Positions 9,316-18,391 of a stretch of DNA of 64,000 bases are shown piece by piece. This stretch comes from Thermocrispum agreste DSM 44070 (lineage in GTDB: Bacteria > Actinomycetota > Actinomycetes > Mycobacteriales > Pseudonocardiaceae), in assembly GCF_000427905.1 (NCBI RefSeq), contig NZ_ATYX01000011.1:62001-126000 (forward strand). The letters are read 5' to 3'. Every line of letters starts with the position of its first letter. The first letter of the stretch is position 1. The notes below the pieces were generated by a model. It made no database searches. It worked only from the letters and a program-made list of their open reading frames with translations, and had not been told where the DNA came from. The translations under genes and the position numbers were made by a program.

Positions 9316-9369
9316 ACGCTGCGCCGGGACGACCTGTGATCGGGGAGGCGGGAACCCGGCGCAGCGTCC
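9316..9369 (+). terminator. Hairpin after yqgE
   Basis: A perfect 14-bp inverted repeat, GACGCTGCGCCGGG at 9316-9329 and its complement at 9356-9369, around a 26-base loop, starts 10 bases after the yqgE stop. There is no T-run, as is common for actinobacterial terminators. Confidence 0.7.
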
Positions 9370-9487
9370 ACCGGACATGAACGTCACGGCGTCACCGCAT
9401 CACGGGAATCCACGGCAGGGCCCACGTGCCTGGACAGAAGATGCATCCGTATGGGCCTGGCAAACGAGCAAACCAGGTCCGACGTGG

Positions 9488-9895
9488 CTACTCAGTCGCG
9501 CCGCAGCCTCCGCCGCCGCAGCCGCATCCGCCGCAACCTGTGCGCGCCGGCTTGGGCTCGGGCACCGCGGCCGCCGCCCTGCTGCCCATCACGCCGCCGC
9601 CGTAGACCAGGCCGACGACGCCGACGATGCCGATGACCGCGGCGACGATCGCGCCCGCGTCGGTCGGCATGGCCAGTGCGGCCAGCCCGGAGGCGATACC
9701 CACCACGCCCGCGGCCATCGTCGGCAGCGCCGCGACCCGGTTGCCGACGGCGAATGCTTCGTCGCTGCGCAGCGTCGCGGCGGTACGCAGACCCGCCCCG
9801 GTGTCCCGGGAGAGCTTGCCGCGCCAGCCGAGCAGTCCGCCGATCCCGACGAACACCCCGGCGACGATGGGAATCAACGCCAGTACCACCTGCAC
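9488..9895 (-). CDS. SdpI-like membrane protein with Cys/Gly-rich tail
   Basis: 135 residues from GTG 9895; the frame is open further upstream, but that part is Arg/Pro-rich and has no coding character. There are three hydrophobic segments (about 2-22, 63-82, 86-108). The loop after the first reads LSRDTGAGLRTAATLRSDEAF then AVGNRVAAL, which resembles the GxRT...tl.s..aW...Nr pattern of SdpI/YhfL-type proteins. SdpI of Bacillus gives immunity to a killing factor and signals to a regulator; that role is not implied here. The C-terminus is odd: PEPKPARTGCGGCGCGGGGC, a cluster of five cysteines among glycines that could bind metal. It is encoded alone, convergent with yqgE. Confidence 0.62.
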   Translation of the reverse strand: MQVVLALIPIVAGVFVGIGGLLGWRGKLSRDTGAGLRTAATLRSDEAFAVGNRVAALPTMAAGVVGIASGLAALAMPTDAGAIVAAVIGIVGVVGLVYGGGVMGSRAAAAVPEPKPARTGCGGCGCGGGGCGATE

Positions 9896-10076
9896 GGCTC
9901 GAGGATACGGGAACCGGCCGGCCGGGACAGGCCCGCGGTGTGCCCGGTCACCCCGGCGACCAGCGGCTTCCCGGGTACGGCGTTTCCGGGCACATGCGGG
10001 CTCGGTTCCGGCGGGAGCGCGGCAGCCCGCGGGCCCGCGCACTATTCCACCTGACACGCCCATTACGATGAAGGAC

Positions 10077-10115
10077 ATGAGCCCGGCTCACCTGCTTCTT
10101 ATGTGGCCGCGCTGA
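10077..10115 (+). CDS. Leucine-rich leader peptide upstream of leuS
   Basis: Twelve codons, MSPAHLLLMWPR, with a ribosome site (AAGGAC) ending directly before ATG 10077. Three consecutive leucine codons (CTG CTT CTT) lie in the middle; two of them (CTT) are rare in this GC-rich genome. The stop TGA falls at the foot of a 9-bp hairpin, and a terminator-like hairpin follows. The position, 105 bases before leuS, and the leucine run fit a ribosome-stalling leader that senses charged tRNA-Leu. This is inference from layout; no expression data are available. Confidence 0.6.
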   Translation: MSPAHLLLMWPR

Positions 10116-10182
10116 GGCCGGATCAGGTCCAGCGCGGCGACCCCTCATGCCTGACGGCTGAGGGGTTGTGTCGTCTTTGGGC
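10106..10182 (+). promoter_or_regulatory. Candidate transcription attenuator for leuS
   Basis: Hairpin 1: GCCGCGCTG (10106-10114) pairs perfectly with 10130-10138 and overlaps the leader-peptide stop. Hairpin 2: CCCCTCA (10141-10147) pairs with TGAGGGG (10159-10165) and is followed by the T-rich TTGTGTCGTCTTT, like an intrinsic terminator. The loops can pair with each other: GCCGGATCAGG at 10117-10127 is complementary to CCTGACGGC at 10150-10158 apart from a 2-base bulge, which would disrupt hairpin 2. Two exclusive folds behind a Leu-run leader are the layout of ribosome-mediated attenuation. Confidence 0.58.
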
Positions 10183-10220
10183 GCGTACGCAGGTGGATCG
10201 CACGCAGAAAGGCATGAGCG

Positions 10221-13076
10221 ATGAGTGAAGCGACCGGTGAGCAGACGCAGGACGTCCCGCCATTCCGCTACACGGCTGCCCTGGCCAACGAGATCGAACG
10301 CCGTTGGCAGGACCGGTGGGAGCGGGAGGGCGTGTACCACGCGCCCAACCCGGTCGGAGATCTCGCCGAGGGTGAGGTGCCGGGCGACAAGCTGTTCGTG
10401 CAGGACATGTTCCCCTACCCGTCCGGCAAGGGGCTGCACGTCGGGCATCCGCTGGGCTACCTGGGCACCGACACCTACGCGCGGTACCACCGGATGCTGG
10501 GCCGCAACGTGCTGCACACGCTGGGCTTCGACGCGTTCGGCCTGCCCGCCGAGCAGTACGCGGTGCAGACCGGGACGCACCCGCGGGTGACCACCGAGCA
10601 GAACATCTCGATCATGAAGCGCCAGCTGCGTGCGCTGGGCCTGGGGCACGACCAGCGGCGGTCGTTCGCCACCACCGACCCGGACTACTACCGCTGGACG
10701 CAGTGGATCTTCCTGCAGATCTACAACGCCTGGTACGACAAGTCGCAGCAGCGGGCGCGGCCGATCAGCGAGCTGATCGAGGAATTCCGCTCCGGCAAGC
10801 GGAGCACCCCGGACGGCAGGCCGTGGGACGAGCTGAGCAAGGCCGAGCAGCAGGAGGTGCTGGCCGGCTACCGGCTGGCCTACCTGGCCGAGGCGCCGGT
10901 GAACTGGTGCCCCGGCCTGGGCACCGTGGTGGCCAACGAGGAGGTCACCGCCGAGGGCCGCAGCGAGCGCGGCAACTTCCCGGTGTTCCGCAAGAACCTG
11001 AAGCAGTGGATGATGCGGATCACCGCGTACGCCGACCGGCTGCTGGACGACCTGGACCGGCTGGACTGGCCGGAGAAGGTCAAGACCATGCAGCGCAACT
11101 GGATCGGCCGCTCGCACGGCGCGAACGTCTACTTCCGCTCGGGCGAGCACACCATCGAGGTGTTCACCACCAGGCCGGACACGCTGTTCGGTGCCACCTA
11201 CATGGCGCTGGCGCCGGAACACCCGCTGGTCGACGAGCTGGTCACGGACGCATGGCCGGAGGGCACCGACGAGCGGTGGACCGGCGGCAAGGCGACCCCG
11301 AAGGAGGCGGTGGCCGAGTACCGGCTGGCCACGTCGCAGCGTTCGGAGCTGGACCGTCAGGAGGCCAAGGAGAAGACCGGCGTCTTCACCGGCGCGTACG
11401 CCACCAACCCGGTCAACGGCAAGCAGATCCCGGTGTTCATCGCCGACTACGTGCTGATGGGCTACGGCACCGGGGCGATCATGGCGGTGCCCGGCCAGGA
11501 CACCAGGGACTGGGAGTTCGCCGAGAAGTTCGGGCTGCCCATCATCCGCACCGTCCAGCCACCGACCGAGGACTTCTCCGGCCCGTACCTGGACGACGGC
11601 CCGGCGATCAACTCGGCCAACGACTCCGGCCTGGACATCAACGGCCTGGGCGTGGAGGAGGCCAAGAAGAAGGTCATCGCCTGGCTGGAGGACACCGGCC
11701 ACGGCCAGGGCACCGTGCAGTACAAGCTGCGCGACTGGCTGTTCGCCCGGCAGCGGTACTGGGGTGAGCCGTTCCCGATCGTCTACGACGAGAACGGGAT
11801 CGCCTACCCGCTGCCGGAGGACATGCTGCCGGTCGAGCTGCCCGAGGTGGAGGACTACTCCCCGACCACGTTCGACCCGGACGATGCCGACACCGAGCCG
11901 TCGCCGCCGCTGGCCAAGGCCAAGGACTGGGTGGAGGTCGAGCTGGACCTGGGCGACGGCCCACGCCGCTACTGGCGGGACACCAACGTCATGCCACAGT
12001 GGGCCGGGTCCTGCTGGTACCAGCTGCGCTACATCGACCCGCACAACGACGAGCGGATGGTCGACCCGGAGAACGAGCGGTACTGGATGGGGCCGCGGCC
12101 GGAGATCCACGGCGAGAACGACCCGGGCGGCCTGGACCTGTACGTCGGCGGTGTCGAGCACGCGGTGCTGCACCTGCTGTACGCGCGCTTCTGGCATAAG
12201 GTGCTGTACGACCTGGGCCACGTCAGCTCCGAGGAGCCGTACCGGCGGCTGTTCAACCAGGGCTACATCCAGGCCTACGCCTACCGTGACGCGCGCGGTG
12301 CGGTGGTGCCGGCCGAAGAGGTCGAGGAGCGGGACGGCAAGTTCTACTACCAGGGCCAGGAGGTCTTCCAGGAATACGGGAAGATGGGCAAGAGCCTGAA
12401 GAACATCGTCACCCCGGACGAGATGTTCGAAAGGTTCGGCGCCGACACCTTCCGGTTCTACGAGATGACCATGGGCCCGTTCGCCGATTCGCGGCCGTGG
12501 TCCACCAAGGACGTGGTCGGGGCGCACCGGTTCCTGCAGCGGCTGTGGCGGCTGATCGTCGACGAGAACACCGGCGAGGTGCGGGTCACGGACGCCGAGC
12601 CGACGGTCGAGGACCTGCGGGCGCTGCACAAGACGATCGCCGGCGTGCGATCCGACTACGACGGGCTGCGCTTCAACACCGCCGGCGCGAAGCTGATCGA
12701 GCTGTGCAACTACCTGACCAAGCACTACGGCGCCAAGGGCACCCCGCGGCAGCTGGCCGAGCCGGTGGTGCTGATGCTGGCGCCGCTGTGCCCGCACATC
12801 GCCGAGGAGTTGTGGAGCAAGCTGGGCCACGAGGAGTCGCTGGTGCGTGGCCCGTTCCCGGAGGCCGACGAGCAGTACCTGGTCGAGGACACTGTGGAGT
12901 ACCCGATCCAGGTCAACGGCAAGGTCCGCTCGCGCATGACGGTGCCCGCCGACGCCTCGGAGGAGGAGCTGCGGAAGGCCGCGCTGGCGGACGAGAAGAT
13001 CGCCGCGCTGCTGGGTGGTGCCGAGCCGCGCAAGGTCATCGTGGTGCCCGGCAGGCTGGTCAACGTCGTCGCTTGA
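10221..13076 (+). CDS. leuS: Leucyl-tRNA synthetase
   Basis: 951 residues, class I synthetase that charges tRNA-Leu. The HIGH-type motif reads HVGH at residues 73-76 within [16 protein letters not shown]. The editing (CP1) domain is present, with [20 protein letters not shown] and [20 protein letters not shown]. The KMSKS-type loop is KMGKSLKN near residue 723. A C-terminal domain ends at [13 protein letters not shown]. The ATG at 10221 is preferred to an out-of-frame ATG at 10214; GAAAGG lies upstream. Control is probably by the Leu-leader attenuator just upstream. Two strong hairpins follow the stop. The opposite strand is open for more than 900 codons but only as a composition shadow. Confidence 0.97.
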   Translation: MSEATGEQTQDVPPFRYTAALANEIERRWQDRWEREGVYHAPNPVGDLAEGEVPGDKLFVQDMFPYPSGKGLHVGHPLGYLGTDTYARYHRMLGRNVLHTLGFDAFGLPAEQYAVQTGTHPRVTTEQNISIMKRQLRALGLGHDQRRSFATTDPDYYRWTQWIFLQIYNAWYDKSQQRARPISELIEEFRSGKRSTPDGRPWDELSKAEQQEVLAGYRLAYLAEAPVNWCPGLGTVVANEEVTAEGRSERGNFPVFRKNLKQWMMRITAYADRLLDDLDRLDWPEKVKTMQRNWIGRSHGANVYFRSGEHTIEVFTTRPDTLFGATYMALAPEHPLVDELVTDAWPEGTDERWTGGKATPKEAVAEYRLATSQRSELDRQEAKEKTGVFTGAYATNPVNGKQIPVFIADYVLMGYGTGAIMAVPGQDTRDWEFAEKFGLPIIRTVQPPTEDFSGPYLDDGPAINSANDSGLDINGLGVEEAKKKVIAWLEDTGHGQGTVQYKLRDWLFARQRYWGEPFPIVYDENGIAYPLPEDMLPVELPEVEDYSPTTFDPDDADTEPSPPLAKAKDWVEVELDLGDGPRRYWRDTNVMPQWAGSCWYQLRYIDPHNDERMVDPENERYWMGPRPEIHGENDPGGLDLYVGGVEHAVLHLLYARFWHKVLYDLGHVSSEEPYRRLFNQGYIQAYAYRDARGAVVPAEEVEERDGKFYYQGQEVFQEYGKMGKSLKNIVTPDEMFERFGADTFRFYEMTMGPFADSRPWSTKDVVGAHRFLQRLWRLIVDENTGEVRVTDAEPTVEDLRALHKTIAGVRSDYDGLRFNTAGAKLIELCNYLTKHYGAKGTPRQLAEPVVLMLAPLCPHIAEELWSKLGHEESLVRGPFPEADEQYLVEDTVEYPIQVNGKVRSRMTVPADASEEELRKAALADEKIAALLGGAEPRKVIVVPGRLVNVVA

Positions 13077-13161
13077 CGTCCACCGCCCGGTGTCGTGGCT
13101 GACGTCGCAGGCCCGAGCCCGGCCCGGCGCCGGTGCGCCCGATCTCGCCCGGTCGAGGTGC

Positions 13162-13205
13162 CACCGGCGTCGGTCGCTCGGGGGGCTACGCGACCGACGC
13201 CGGTG
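13162..13205 (+). terminator. Strong hairpin after leuS
   Basis: A perfect 16-bp inverted repeat, CACCGGCGTCGGTCGC at 13162-13177 and its complement at 13190-13205, with a 12-base loop. It starts 86 bases after the leuS stop and has no T-run; probable terminator. Confidence 0.7.
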
Positions 13206-13235
13206 ACTCGAACTGGATCCGGCCGGACCCAGTGA

Positions 13236-13258
13236 TGCGGACGGTCACGCCGTCCGCA
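13236..13258 (+). terminator. Second hairpin after leuS
   Basis: A perfect 9-bp stem, TGCGGACGG at 13236-13244 and its complement at 13250-13258, around the 5-base loop TCACG. It stands 30 bases after the first hairpin; it may be a back-up terminator or act for the other strand. Confidence 0.5.
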
Positions 13259-13455
13259 CGCATGCGAGGCCTCCGACGGCCATGGGACGTGTTGCGTTCC
13301 TCGCTCGATCGTGGGGTCTCGAGCAACCTGTCGTGCCGCTGCTGTGCATTGTTGCACTTCTTGTGTGATTCGTGCGGAACGAGCGCCATGATCGGCGGGA
13401 AACCCCTCCGATCGACGCACAGCGGCCGCTGTCGGCGATGTGCCAAGGTGATGGC

Positions 13456-14340
13456 ATGCGTAACGGCCTGATCGTGGTCGGTTCGGCCAACGTTGATCTG
13501 ATCGTGCCGGTCGACCGGCATCCGCGTCCCGGCGAAACCGTGCTCGGTGGGGACACGGTGACCGCCCCCGGCGGCAAGGGCGCCAACACCGCCGTGGCGG
13601 CCGCGCGCGCAGGCGCGGCCGGGGTCGGAGTCGCATTGCTGGGCGCGGTCGGCTCGGATGCCAACGGTGAGCTGCTGCTCACCGCGCTCGGTGACGCGGG
13701 GGTGGACACCTCCTGGGTGCAGCGCACCGACGGCCCCAGCGGTGCCGCCTACATCGCGGTGGATCGGGAGGGTGAGAACACGATCGTCGTGTCGCCGGGG
13801 GCCAACGCCCGGGTGGACACCGCAATGGTGGACCGGGCCGCGGACGCCATCCGAGCCGCCGCGGTGCTGTTCGCCGTACTCGAAGTGCCACTGCCGACTG
13901 TGGAGTACGCCGCGCGCATCGCCGCAGGCGCGGGCGTGCGGGTGGTGGTCAACGCCTCTCCGGTCGCGAAGCTGCCGGACGAGACGATGCGTGTGCTCGA
14001 TCCGCTGATCGTCAATCAGCACGAGGCCGCTGCGCTGCTGCCCGGCAGACACGCGGCCGCTGATGGTGCCGAGCTGGCCGAGGCGTTGCGTCAGCTGGGC
14101 CCCCGATCGGTCGTGGTGACGCTCGGCGCGGACGGCGCGGTGGTGGCTGACGCCGAAGGCCTCACGAAGGTGCCCGCGCCGCAGGTCGACGTGGTCGACA
14201 CGACCGGTGCTGGGGACGCGTTCGCCGGGACGCTGTGCAGTCACCTGGCGGCCGGTTCGTCGCTACGCGAAGCGACCGGCAAGGCCGTGGTGCGGGCGGC
14301 GGAGGTGGTCACCCGGCACGGGGCTCAGGTGGCCTCGTAG
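13456..14340 (+). CDS. rbsK: Ribokinase (PfkB family)
   Basis: 294 residues from ATG 13456. PfkB signatures are both present: the N-terminal GSANVDLIVPVDRHPRPGET with GGKGANTAVAAARAGA, and the C-terminal DTTGAGDAFAGTLC whose Asp is the catalytic base and whose GAGD forms the anion hole. PGGKGANTA and the NxxE-type stretch NQHEAAALL favour ribokinase over other PfkB sugar kinases. It phosphorylates D-ribose at O5. No ribose transporter or LacI regulator is adjacent, so it appears to be a stand-alone salvage enzyme. It is convergent with the DUF1707 gene, 51 bases away. Confidence 0.9.
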   Translation: MRNGLIVVGSANVDLIVPVDRHPRPGETVLGGDTVTAPGGKGANTAVAAARAGAAGVGVALLGAVGSDANGELLLTALGDAGVDTSWVQRTDGPSGAAYIAVDREGENTIVVSPGANARVDTAMVDRAADAIRAAAVLFAVLEVPLPTVEYAARIAAGAGVRVVVNASPVAKLPDETMRVLDPLIVNQHEAAALLPGRHAAADGAELAEALRQLGPRSVVVTLGADGAVVADAEGLTKVPAPQVDVVDTTGAGDAFAGTLCSHLAAGSSLREATGKAVVRAAEVVTRHGAQVAS

Positions 14341-14391
14341 CCCCAGCGCACGTTTCCGCACGGCTGCCGCGGAGGCTCGAGCCGCTGCTCG

Positions 14392-15069
14392 TCAGCAGTG
14401 CCACCGTCGATGCCCGTGGCCGTACCCGTGCCCGTACATCGATCCGAACCAGCCGCGCCGCGGGAACCTGATGATCAGCGTGCCGCCGTGGACTCGCCCG
14501 GTGATCACGATGCGCGGCTTGCCCGGCCTGCCGGTGGTGTGCGTGCGGTCGTCGATCGAGCCGAACTTCACGTGGGTGATCCCGTTGGTGTCCACCGCGG
14601 CGCCCTCCGGGATCGTGATGACGACGTTTCCCCACTTGCAGTCGACCTCGAGGTTGACCACGTCCGCGGCGAAGTCCGCCTCGGAGAAGTCCAGCCGGGT
14701 GTTCCCGTACCTGTTGCGGGCGAGCACGTATTCCGGGACGTACCACGGGCCTTCCCGCACCAGGTTCGCGTAGCTGCTGACCAGCTCGAGGCGGTCGGAC
14801 GGCGGAGAAGCCGGCTCGCCGGGGCCGGCGCCCGGCCTCGATCCCGGCCGCGGGGCGTCCGGGTGGGTCAGCCCGGGCAGGTCCGACAGCACCACGTTGA
14901 GCTGGCTCCGAGTGGTGGCGGAGTAGGCGATGTCGGTGCGTTCGGTGAACTCGTCCAGGTCGATCAGGCCACGGCCGATCGCTTTCTGCAGCAGCTGGAC
15001 GACGTGCTCGCGCTCCTCGTCGGACACCCGGTAGTCGCGCGGGTGGACGGTCGTGCCCTCGGCGCTCAT
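14392..15069 (-). CDS. DUF1707 protein with LiaF-like C-terminal domain
   Basis: 225 residues. The N-terminal DUF1707 (SHOCT-like) domain lies at about 9-70: YRVSDEEREHVVQLLQKAIG, RGLIDLDEFTERTDIAYSA, and the terminal DLPGL. A Pro/Gly linker follows. The second half is a beta-rich domain of the LiaF/cell-wall-active antibiotic response type: YGNTRLDFSEADFAADVV, CKWGNVVITIPEGAAVDTNG, KPRIVITGRVHGGTLIIR. It ends in His/Gly-rich GHGYGHGHRRWHC. No membrane segment is seen, so it is probably cytoplasmic or membrane-peripheral. The function of the family is not known. It lies 10 bases upstream of the AI-2E-type gene's stop, same strand. Confidence 0.8.
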   Translation of the reverse strand: MSAEGTTVHPRDYRVSDEEREHVVQLLQKAIGRGLIDLDEFTERTDIAYSATTRSQLNVVLSDLPGLTHPDAPRPGSRPGAGPGEPASPPSDRLELVSSYANLVREGPWYVPEYVLARNRYGNTRLDFSEADFAADVVNLEVDCKWGNVVITIPEGAAVDTNGITHVKFGSIDDRTHTTGRPGKPRIVITGRVHGGTLIIRFPRRGWFGSMYGHGYGHGHRRWHC

Positions 15070-15079
15070 ACCTGCCAGG

Positions 15080-16303
15080 CTAGTCCTCGGCAGGCTCCGG
15101 CGAATCCGGGGAATTCCCGGAGTTTGCGTTGCGCTGATCGGCGATGAGCGACTTCGTGCCTGCGTTGAGCACCGCGAGCAGCGGCACGGCCAGCAGCGCG
15201 CCGGCGATCCCGGAGACGATGAGACCGCCGGTGATGGCCAGGATGACCGCCAGCGGATGCAGCTTCACCGCGCGGCCGAGCAGGATCGGCTGCAGCACGT
15301 GGCCTTCCAGCTGCATCACCGCGGTCACGATGGCCAGCAGGACCAGCGCTTTGATCCAGCCGACCGTCACCAGCGCGATGATCACCGCGACGCCGCCTGC
15401 CACCACGGCACCGATGATCGGGACGAACGCGCCGAGGAACACCAGCGTGGCCAGCGGGACGACGAGCGGCACGCCGAGGATCCACAGCCCGATGCCGACG
15501 CCGACGGCGTCGACCACCGCGACGACCATGGTCGCCCGCACGTAGCTGATCAGCGATGCGAAGCCTTCCTTGCCCGCGTTGTCCACCACCTGCCTGGCCG
15601 GCTTGGGCACCGCGCGAAGCAGGAACGCCCAGATGTGCTCGCCGTGCACCAGGAAGAAGATCAGGATGAACAGGGTCAGCAGGAACCCGGTGAGGAACTC
15701 GCCCACCGCGGTCGCCGTGGTCAGCGCGCTGGTGGTGATGGAAGCCTGGTTCTCCTGGATCAGCGTGATCATCTGGTCGATGAACCGGCTGATGTCGCTC
15801 GACTTCAGGTGCAGCGGCCCTTCGATGAGCCAGCGCCGCGCTTCGTCCAGGCTCCGGTTCAGCTGTTGCTGCAGCGCGGGCAGGCCGTCGGAGAACTGGA
15901 TGATCACGAACGTCATCAGCCCGCCGAGCACGGCGAGCCCGGCGATCACCGTGACGGCCGTGGCGAGCCCGCGCGGCAGCCGCGCCTTGTGGGTCAGCAG
16001 GTTGACCAACGGCACCATCAGCGCGGCCAGCAGCAGGGCGATGGCCAGCGTGGTGGCCAGCACGGAGAGCTCACCGATCAGCCAGATCACCACGCCGAGC
16101 GCGCCCGCGATGACCAGCAGCCGCCACGAGTAGGCGGCCGCGATGCGGACGCCGACCGGCACGTACGGCGTCACGTCCTCCGGTGGCGGCGAGAGGTCCC
16201 GGGGAGGCACGACCTTGGCGCCGGGCTGGACCGGGCCCTCCTGCTCGCCGCCGACGTCGGGAGCGTCCTGACCTCGGTGTGCGGACTCCTCGGAGTTGCT
16301 CAC
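15080..16303 (-). CDS. AI-2E family transporter (PerM-like)
   Basis: 407 residues from GTG 16303 (VSNSEESAHR); a second GTG lies directly upstream at 16306 and an ATG at 16345, with no clear ribosome site for any. A disordered acidic and Pro-rich N-terminal 60 residues precede seven or eight membrane segments. The central extracytoplasmic loop (SDGLPALQQQLNRSLDEARR) and the later GAFVPIIGAVVAGGVAVIIAL match the family. Members are oligomeric permeases proposed to export small molecules or ions; the autoinducer name is historical. The gene lies upstream of DUF1707 with 10 bases between them, likely one operon. Confidence 0.85.
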   Translation of the reverse strand: MSNSEESAHRGQDAPDVGGEQEGPVQPGAKVVPPRDLSPPPEDVTPYVPVGVRIAAAYSWRLLVIAGALGVVIWLIGELSVLATTLAIALLLAALMVPLVNLLTHKARLPRGLATAVTVIAGLAVLGGLMTFVIIQFSDGLPALQQQLNRSLDEARRWLIEGPLHLKSSDISRFIDQMITLIQENQASITTSALTTATAVGEFLTGFLLTLFILIFFLVHGEHIWAFLLRAVPKPARQVVDNAGKEGFASLISYVRATMVVAVVDAVGVGIGLWILGVPLVVPLATLVFLGAFVPIIGAVVAGGVAVIIALVTVGWIKALVLLAIVTAVMQLEGHVLQPILLGRAVKLHPLAVILAITGGLIVSGIAGALLAVPLLAVLNAGTKSLIADQRNANSGNSPDSPEPAED

Positions 16304-16751
16304 CACATCACGGTATCCGGATTCGACTGCCGGTAGGAACGACACCCCCGGTGTGGGACGCCCGGACGGGAAACGTCACATCCGTCGAGTGAATAGCGCG
16401 GAGACCGATAGTGACACCATTTCTACAAATGTGCTCGGTCGAGTGATCCGGGTCGCTGAAAGTGGTCAGCTCACGCCCGGGAAACAATGGAAGGCTGGGC
16501 GTCGTGTCATTCCGACGTCGGATGCCCTCGGTCGCCGAGGTTTGTCGGGGGTGATCCGTTGAGAGCGCTCCTGCCAGCGGAAACATCACACTTCTCGGCG
16601 ACCCCGTCAGTGTGATCTTCGGGTGGCCGTCCGGCATGCCTCGTGATTGAGTTGCCGTGTTCGGAAAGCAATTGCCGGAAACCGGCGCACCGGCCTGGTT
16701 TCGGCAAACACCTGCGATTCCCGTCATCGGGCGGATAGGGAGAACGACATC
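16304..16751. other. Intergenic region before the exported-protein cluster
   Basis: About 450 bases without a convincing gene; it should hold the promoters of the divergent AI-2E gene and the small secreted protein. A short dyad, ATCACAC at 16585-16591 and GTGTGAT at 16610-16616, lies 140 bases before the secreted protein, and a related GAAACGTCACATC stretch is near 16370. Confidence 0.4.
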
Positions 16752-17012
16752 ATGCGCAAGAACTTGATTCGGGTCGGTGCCGCTTTCGGCATCGCGGCCG
16801 GGATGGCCGTCTGCGGCTCCGCGGTGGCCAGTGCGGCCGAGACCTACGACGTGCCGCCGTTCCCGAGCGCGGTCGAGCAGCAGCAGATCTTCATCGAAGG
16901 CGGCAAGAACCTGGGCATGGGCGCCGCGCAGCTGGTGTCGGCGACGTACCTGGGGGTCCCGGCTTCGGTGATCGACGCCGTCGAGGAGGCAGGCAACTAC
17001 TTGGGCGGCTGA
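16752..17012 (+). CDS. Small secreted protein
   Basis: 86 residues, with ATG 16752 behind ATAGGGAGAACG. A signal peptide covers residues 1 to about 29 (basic MRKNLIR, hydrophobic AAFGIAAGMAV, then ASA before AET). The mature protein is only about 57 residues: ETYDVPPFPSAVEQQQIF followed by KNLGMGAAQLVSATYLG and an acidic C-terminus ending NYLGG. No cysteines remain after cleavage and no family is recognised. It heads a run of three exported proteins on the plus strand that ends with the chaplin-like repeat protein, which suggests an envelope or surface role; this is inference. Confidence 0.72.
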   Translation: MRKNLIRVGAAFGIAAGMAVCGSAVASAAETYDVPPFPSAVEQQQIFIEGGKNLGMGAAQLVSATYLGVPASVIDAVEEAGNYLGG

Positions 17013-17332
17013 ACGTGCCGAGCGACCGTGGGTGCCGGGGCGGGAACGACGATGGTCGGGCTCGCCCCGGCGCGGTCGCGCCCGGGGAGACGCTCGACCT
17101 GGTGCGATCACCCGCCGTGGTTCCCGGTTGCACGGAGTGTTTGTCACACGATCGGGGACTCTGGGCGTGCCGGACGTGCCAACCCCGACCCTCCCTGCGA
17201 AGCTCGAAGTAGAGCAACGTATAGTGTTCAACCAGACACGGAGAGCAACGATTTGATCATCGTTGCGTCCCATTGACCCCGAGTTGTCCGAATTGCTCGT
17301 CCAACCCGACCCGAAGGTAGTGACCGGTTCCC
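17013..17332. other. Intergenic region with candidate promoter and dyad
   Basis: No gene is seen. A good -10-like hexamer TATAGT (17220-17225) is followed by a perfect dyad, GCAACGAT (17245-17252) and ATCGTTGC (17259-17266), 67 bases before the GTG of the next gene. The dyad could be an operator or a leader hairpin. The -35 side is weak. Confidence 0.4.
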
Positions 17333-18391
17333 GTGGCTAAGTCCGGCTCGCAGACACTCCGGCGCGTGTGGCGCTGGTGGGCTCGCGCTGCCGTCATGAT
17401 CGGCGGTGTGATCGCGGGCTGTGTCGCTGCCTGGGCGCTGGCGGGCAGCGTCGCGCACGCCGCTACGGCCGACGAGAGCCCGGCCCGTCCGATGCACGAG
17501 GCGGGCAAGCACTTCCGCGAGAAGGCCGCCGAGGCAGCGGAGAAGCTGTCCGAGGCGTCCCGTAAGGCGGCCGCGTCCATGAAGGAAGCGGCAGCCTCCA
17601 TGAAGGAAGCGGTCGAGCGTGGGGCGGAGAAGGCCCGCGAGGCGTTCCGCGGCGGCCGCAAGGACGACGAGCAGGCGGGCAAGCCCGAGTCCGAGGCGGA
17701 GCGCCTGCCGCAGCTGACGGACTCCCCCGCAGCCGGGTCGGCGCGGCCGCACATCGGCAAGCTGGGTCGCCACCTCGGCAAGGGCTTGCACGACTTGGGT
17801 GGTCTGCTGGCCGACGTGCTGGGCGGCGGCAAGTTCGCCGACGCGCCTGGTGTGCCCGGCCAGCCGGGAAACCCGCAGTGCGCGAAGCGCTTCCGGGCAT
17901 GGTGCGGCTGGTTCGAGGTGACCCGGCCGGAGGAGCAGCTCCCGGTGCTGCCGGGCGACGAGGAGTCCCCGCTCCTGCCGACGCTGCCCGCGGTCGGGCT
18001 GATGCCGCTGCTGCCGTCGGTCGGCCAGCAGCTGCCGGCCACTGACGCGACCGCCTACCGGGCCGTCACCGCGCCGCTGTCCCTGCACGACCTGAACCGG
18101 CGTGCCGCCGTCACCGGCGCCGCCGATGACATCGAGGCTGGGTTCGGCTCTGCCGACCAGTCGACCGACGAAGACTTCCCGGGCGAGAAGGTTCCGACGG
18201 ACGCGCCCGGGCAGCCCGCGACGACGGCACCGAACGCCGGTGTCGCGCACGGCGGGCACGTTGACGGGTCGCCGATGGCGATCACCGTTGCGACGGCGGC
18301 TGTTGCCGCCTGCGGCGTCACGTCGACGCTGCGTCGTTCCATTCCGGGTGTGTACCGCCCAGGCGGTCAGCCCGGTGTCACCCCTGACTGA
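17333..18391 (+). CDS. Exported Ala/Lys-rich coiled-coil protein, membrane-tail candidate
   Basis: 352 residues from GTG 17333. A signal sequence (basic start, then VMIGGVIAGCVAAWALAG, SVAHA) is followed by an apolipoprotein-like amphipathic stretch at about 50-110 (KAAEAAEKLSEASRKAAASM) with an internal SMKEAAA/SMKEAVE repeat. The middle is Pro/Leu-rich (LPTLPAVGLMPLLPSVG) with two cysteines in QCAKRFRAWCGWF. Near the C-terminus a short hydrophobic segment (ITVATAAVAACGV) is followed by RR, which might anchor it. No known domain is recognised. It lies between the small secreted protein and the chaplin-like repeat protein and shares their strand. The codon use is like its neighbours. Confidence 0.65.
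   Translation: MAKSGSQTLRRVWRWWARAAVMIGGVIAGCVAAWALAGSVAHAATADESPARPMHEAGKHFREKAAEAAEKLSEASRKAAASMKEAAASMKEAVERGAEKAREAFRGGRKDDEQAGKPESEAERLPQLTDSPAAGSARPHIGKLGRHLGKGLHDLGGLLADVLGGGKFADAPGVPGQPGNPQCAKRFRAWCGWFEVTRPEEQLPVLPGDEESPLLPTLPAVGLMPLLPSVGQQLPATDATAYRAVTAPLSLHDLNRRAAVTGAADDIEAGFGSADQSTDEDFPGEKVPTDAPGQPATTAPNAGVAHGGHVDGSPMAITVATAAVAACGVTSTLRRSIPGVYRPGGQPGVTPD

Larger units (their letters stand above)
13077..13455. other. Intergenic region between leuS and ribokinase
   Basis: About 380 bases. The first half holds two strong hairpins listed separately. The second half (13260-13450) has no gene I can support; a minus-strand frame of about 67 codons (13389 down to 13186) exists but has no ribosome site and no recognisable product. 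Confidence 0.6.

Noticed and set aside
10060-10220. T-box riboswitch before leuS
   Set aside because: No AG-bulge or T-box sequence is present; the Leu-codon leader with exclusive hairpins explains the region better.
9948-12830. 960-codon open frame on the minus strand across leuS
   Set aside because: It is antisense to leuS with no ribosome site and His/Arg/Val-rich text without domains; a GC-content shadow.
13186-13389. Minus-strand small gene (about 67 codons) between leuS and rbsK
   Set aside because: No ribosome site, no recognisable product, and it includes the leuS terminator hairpins.
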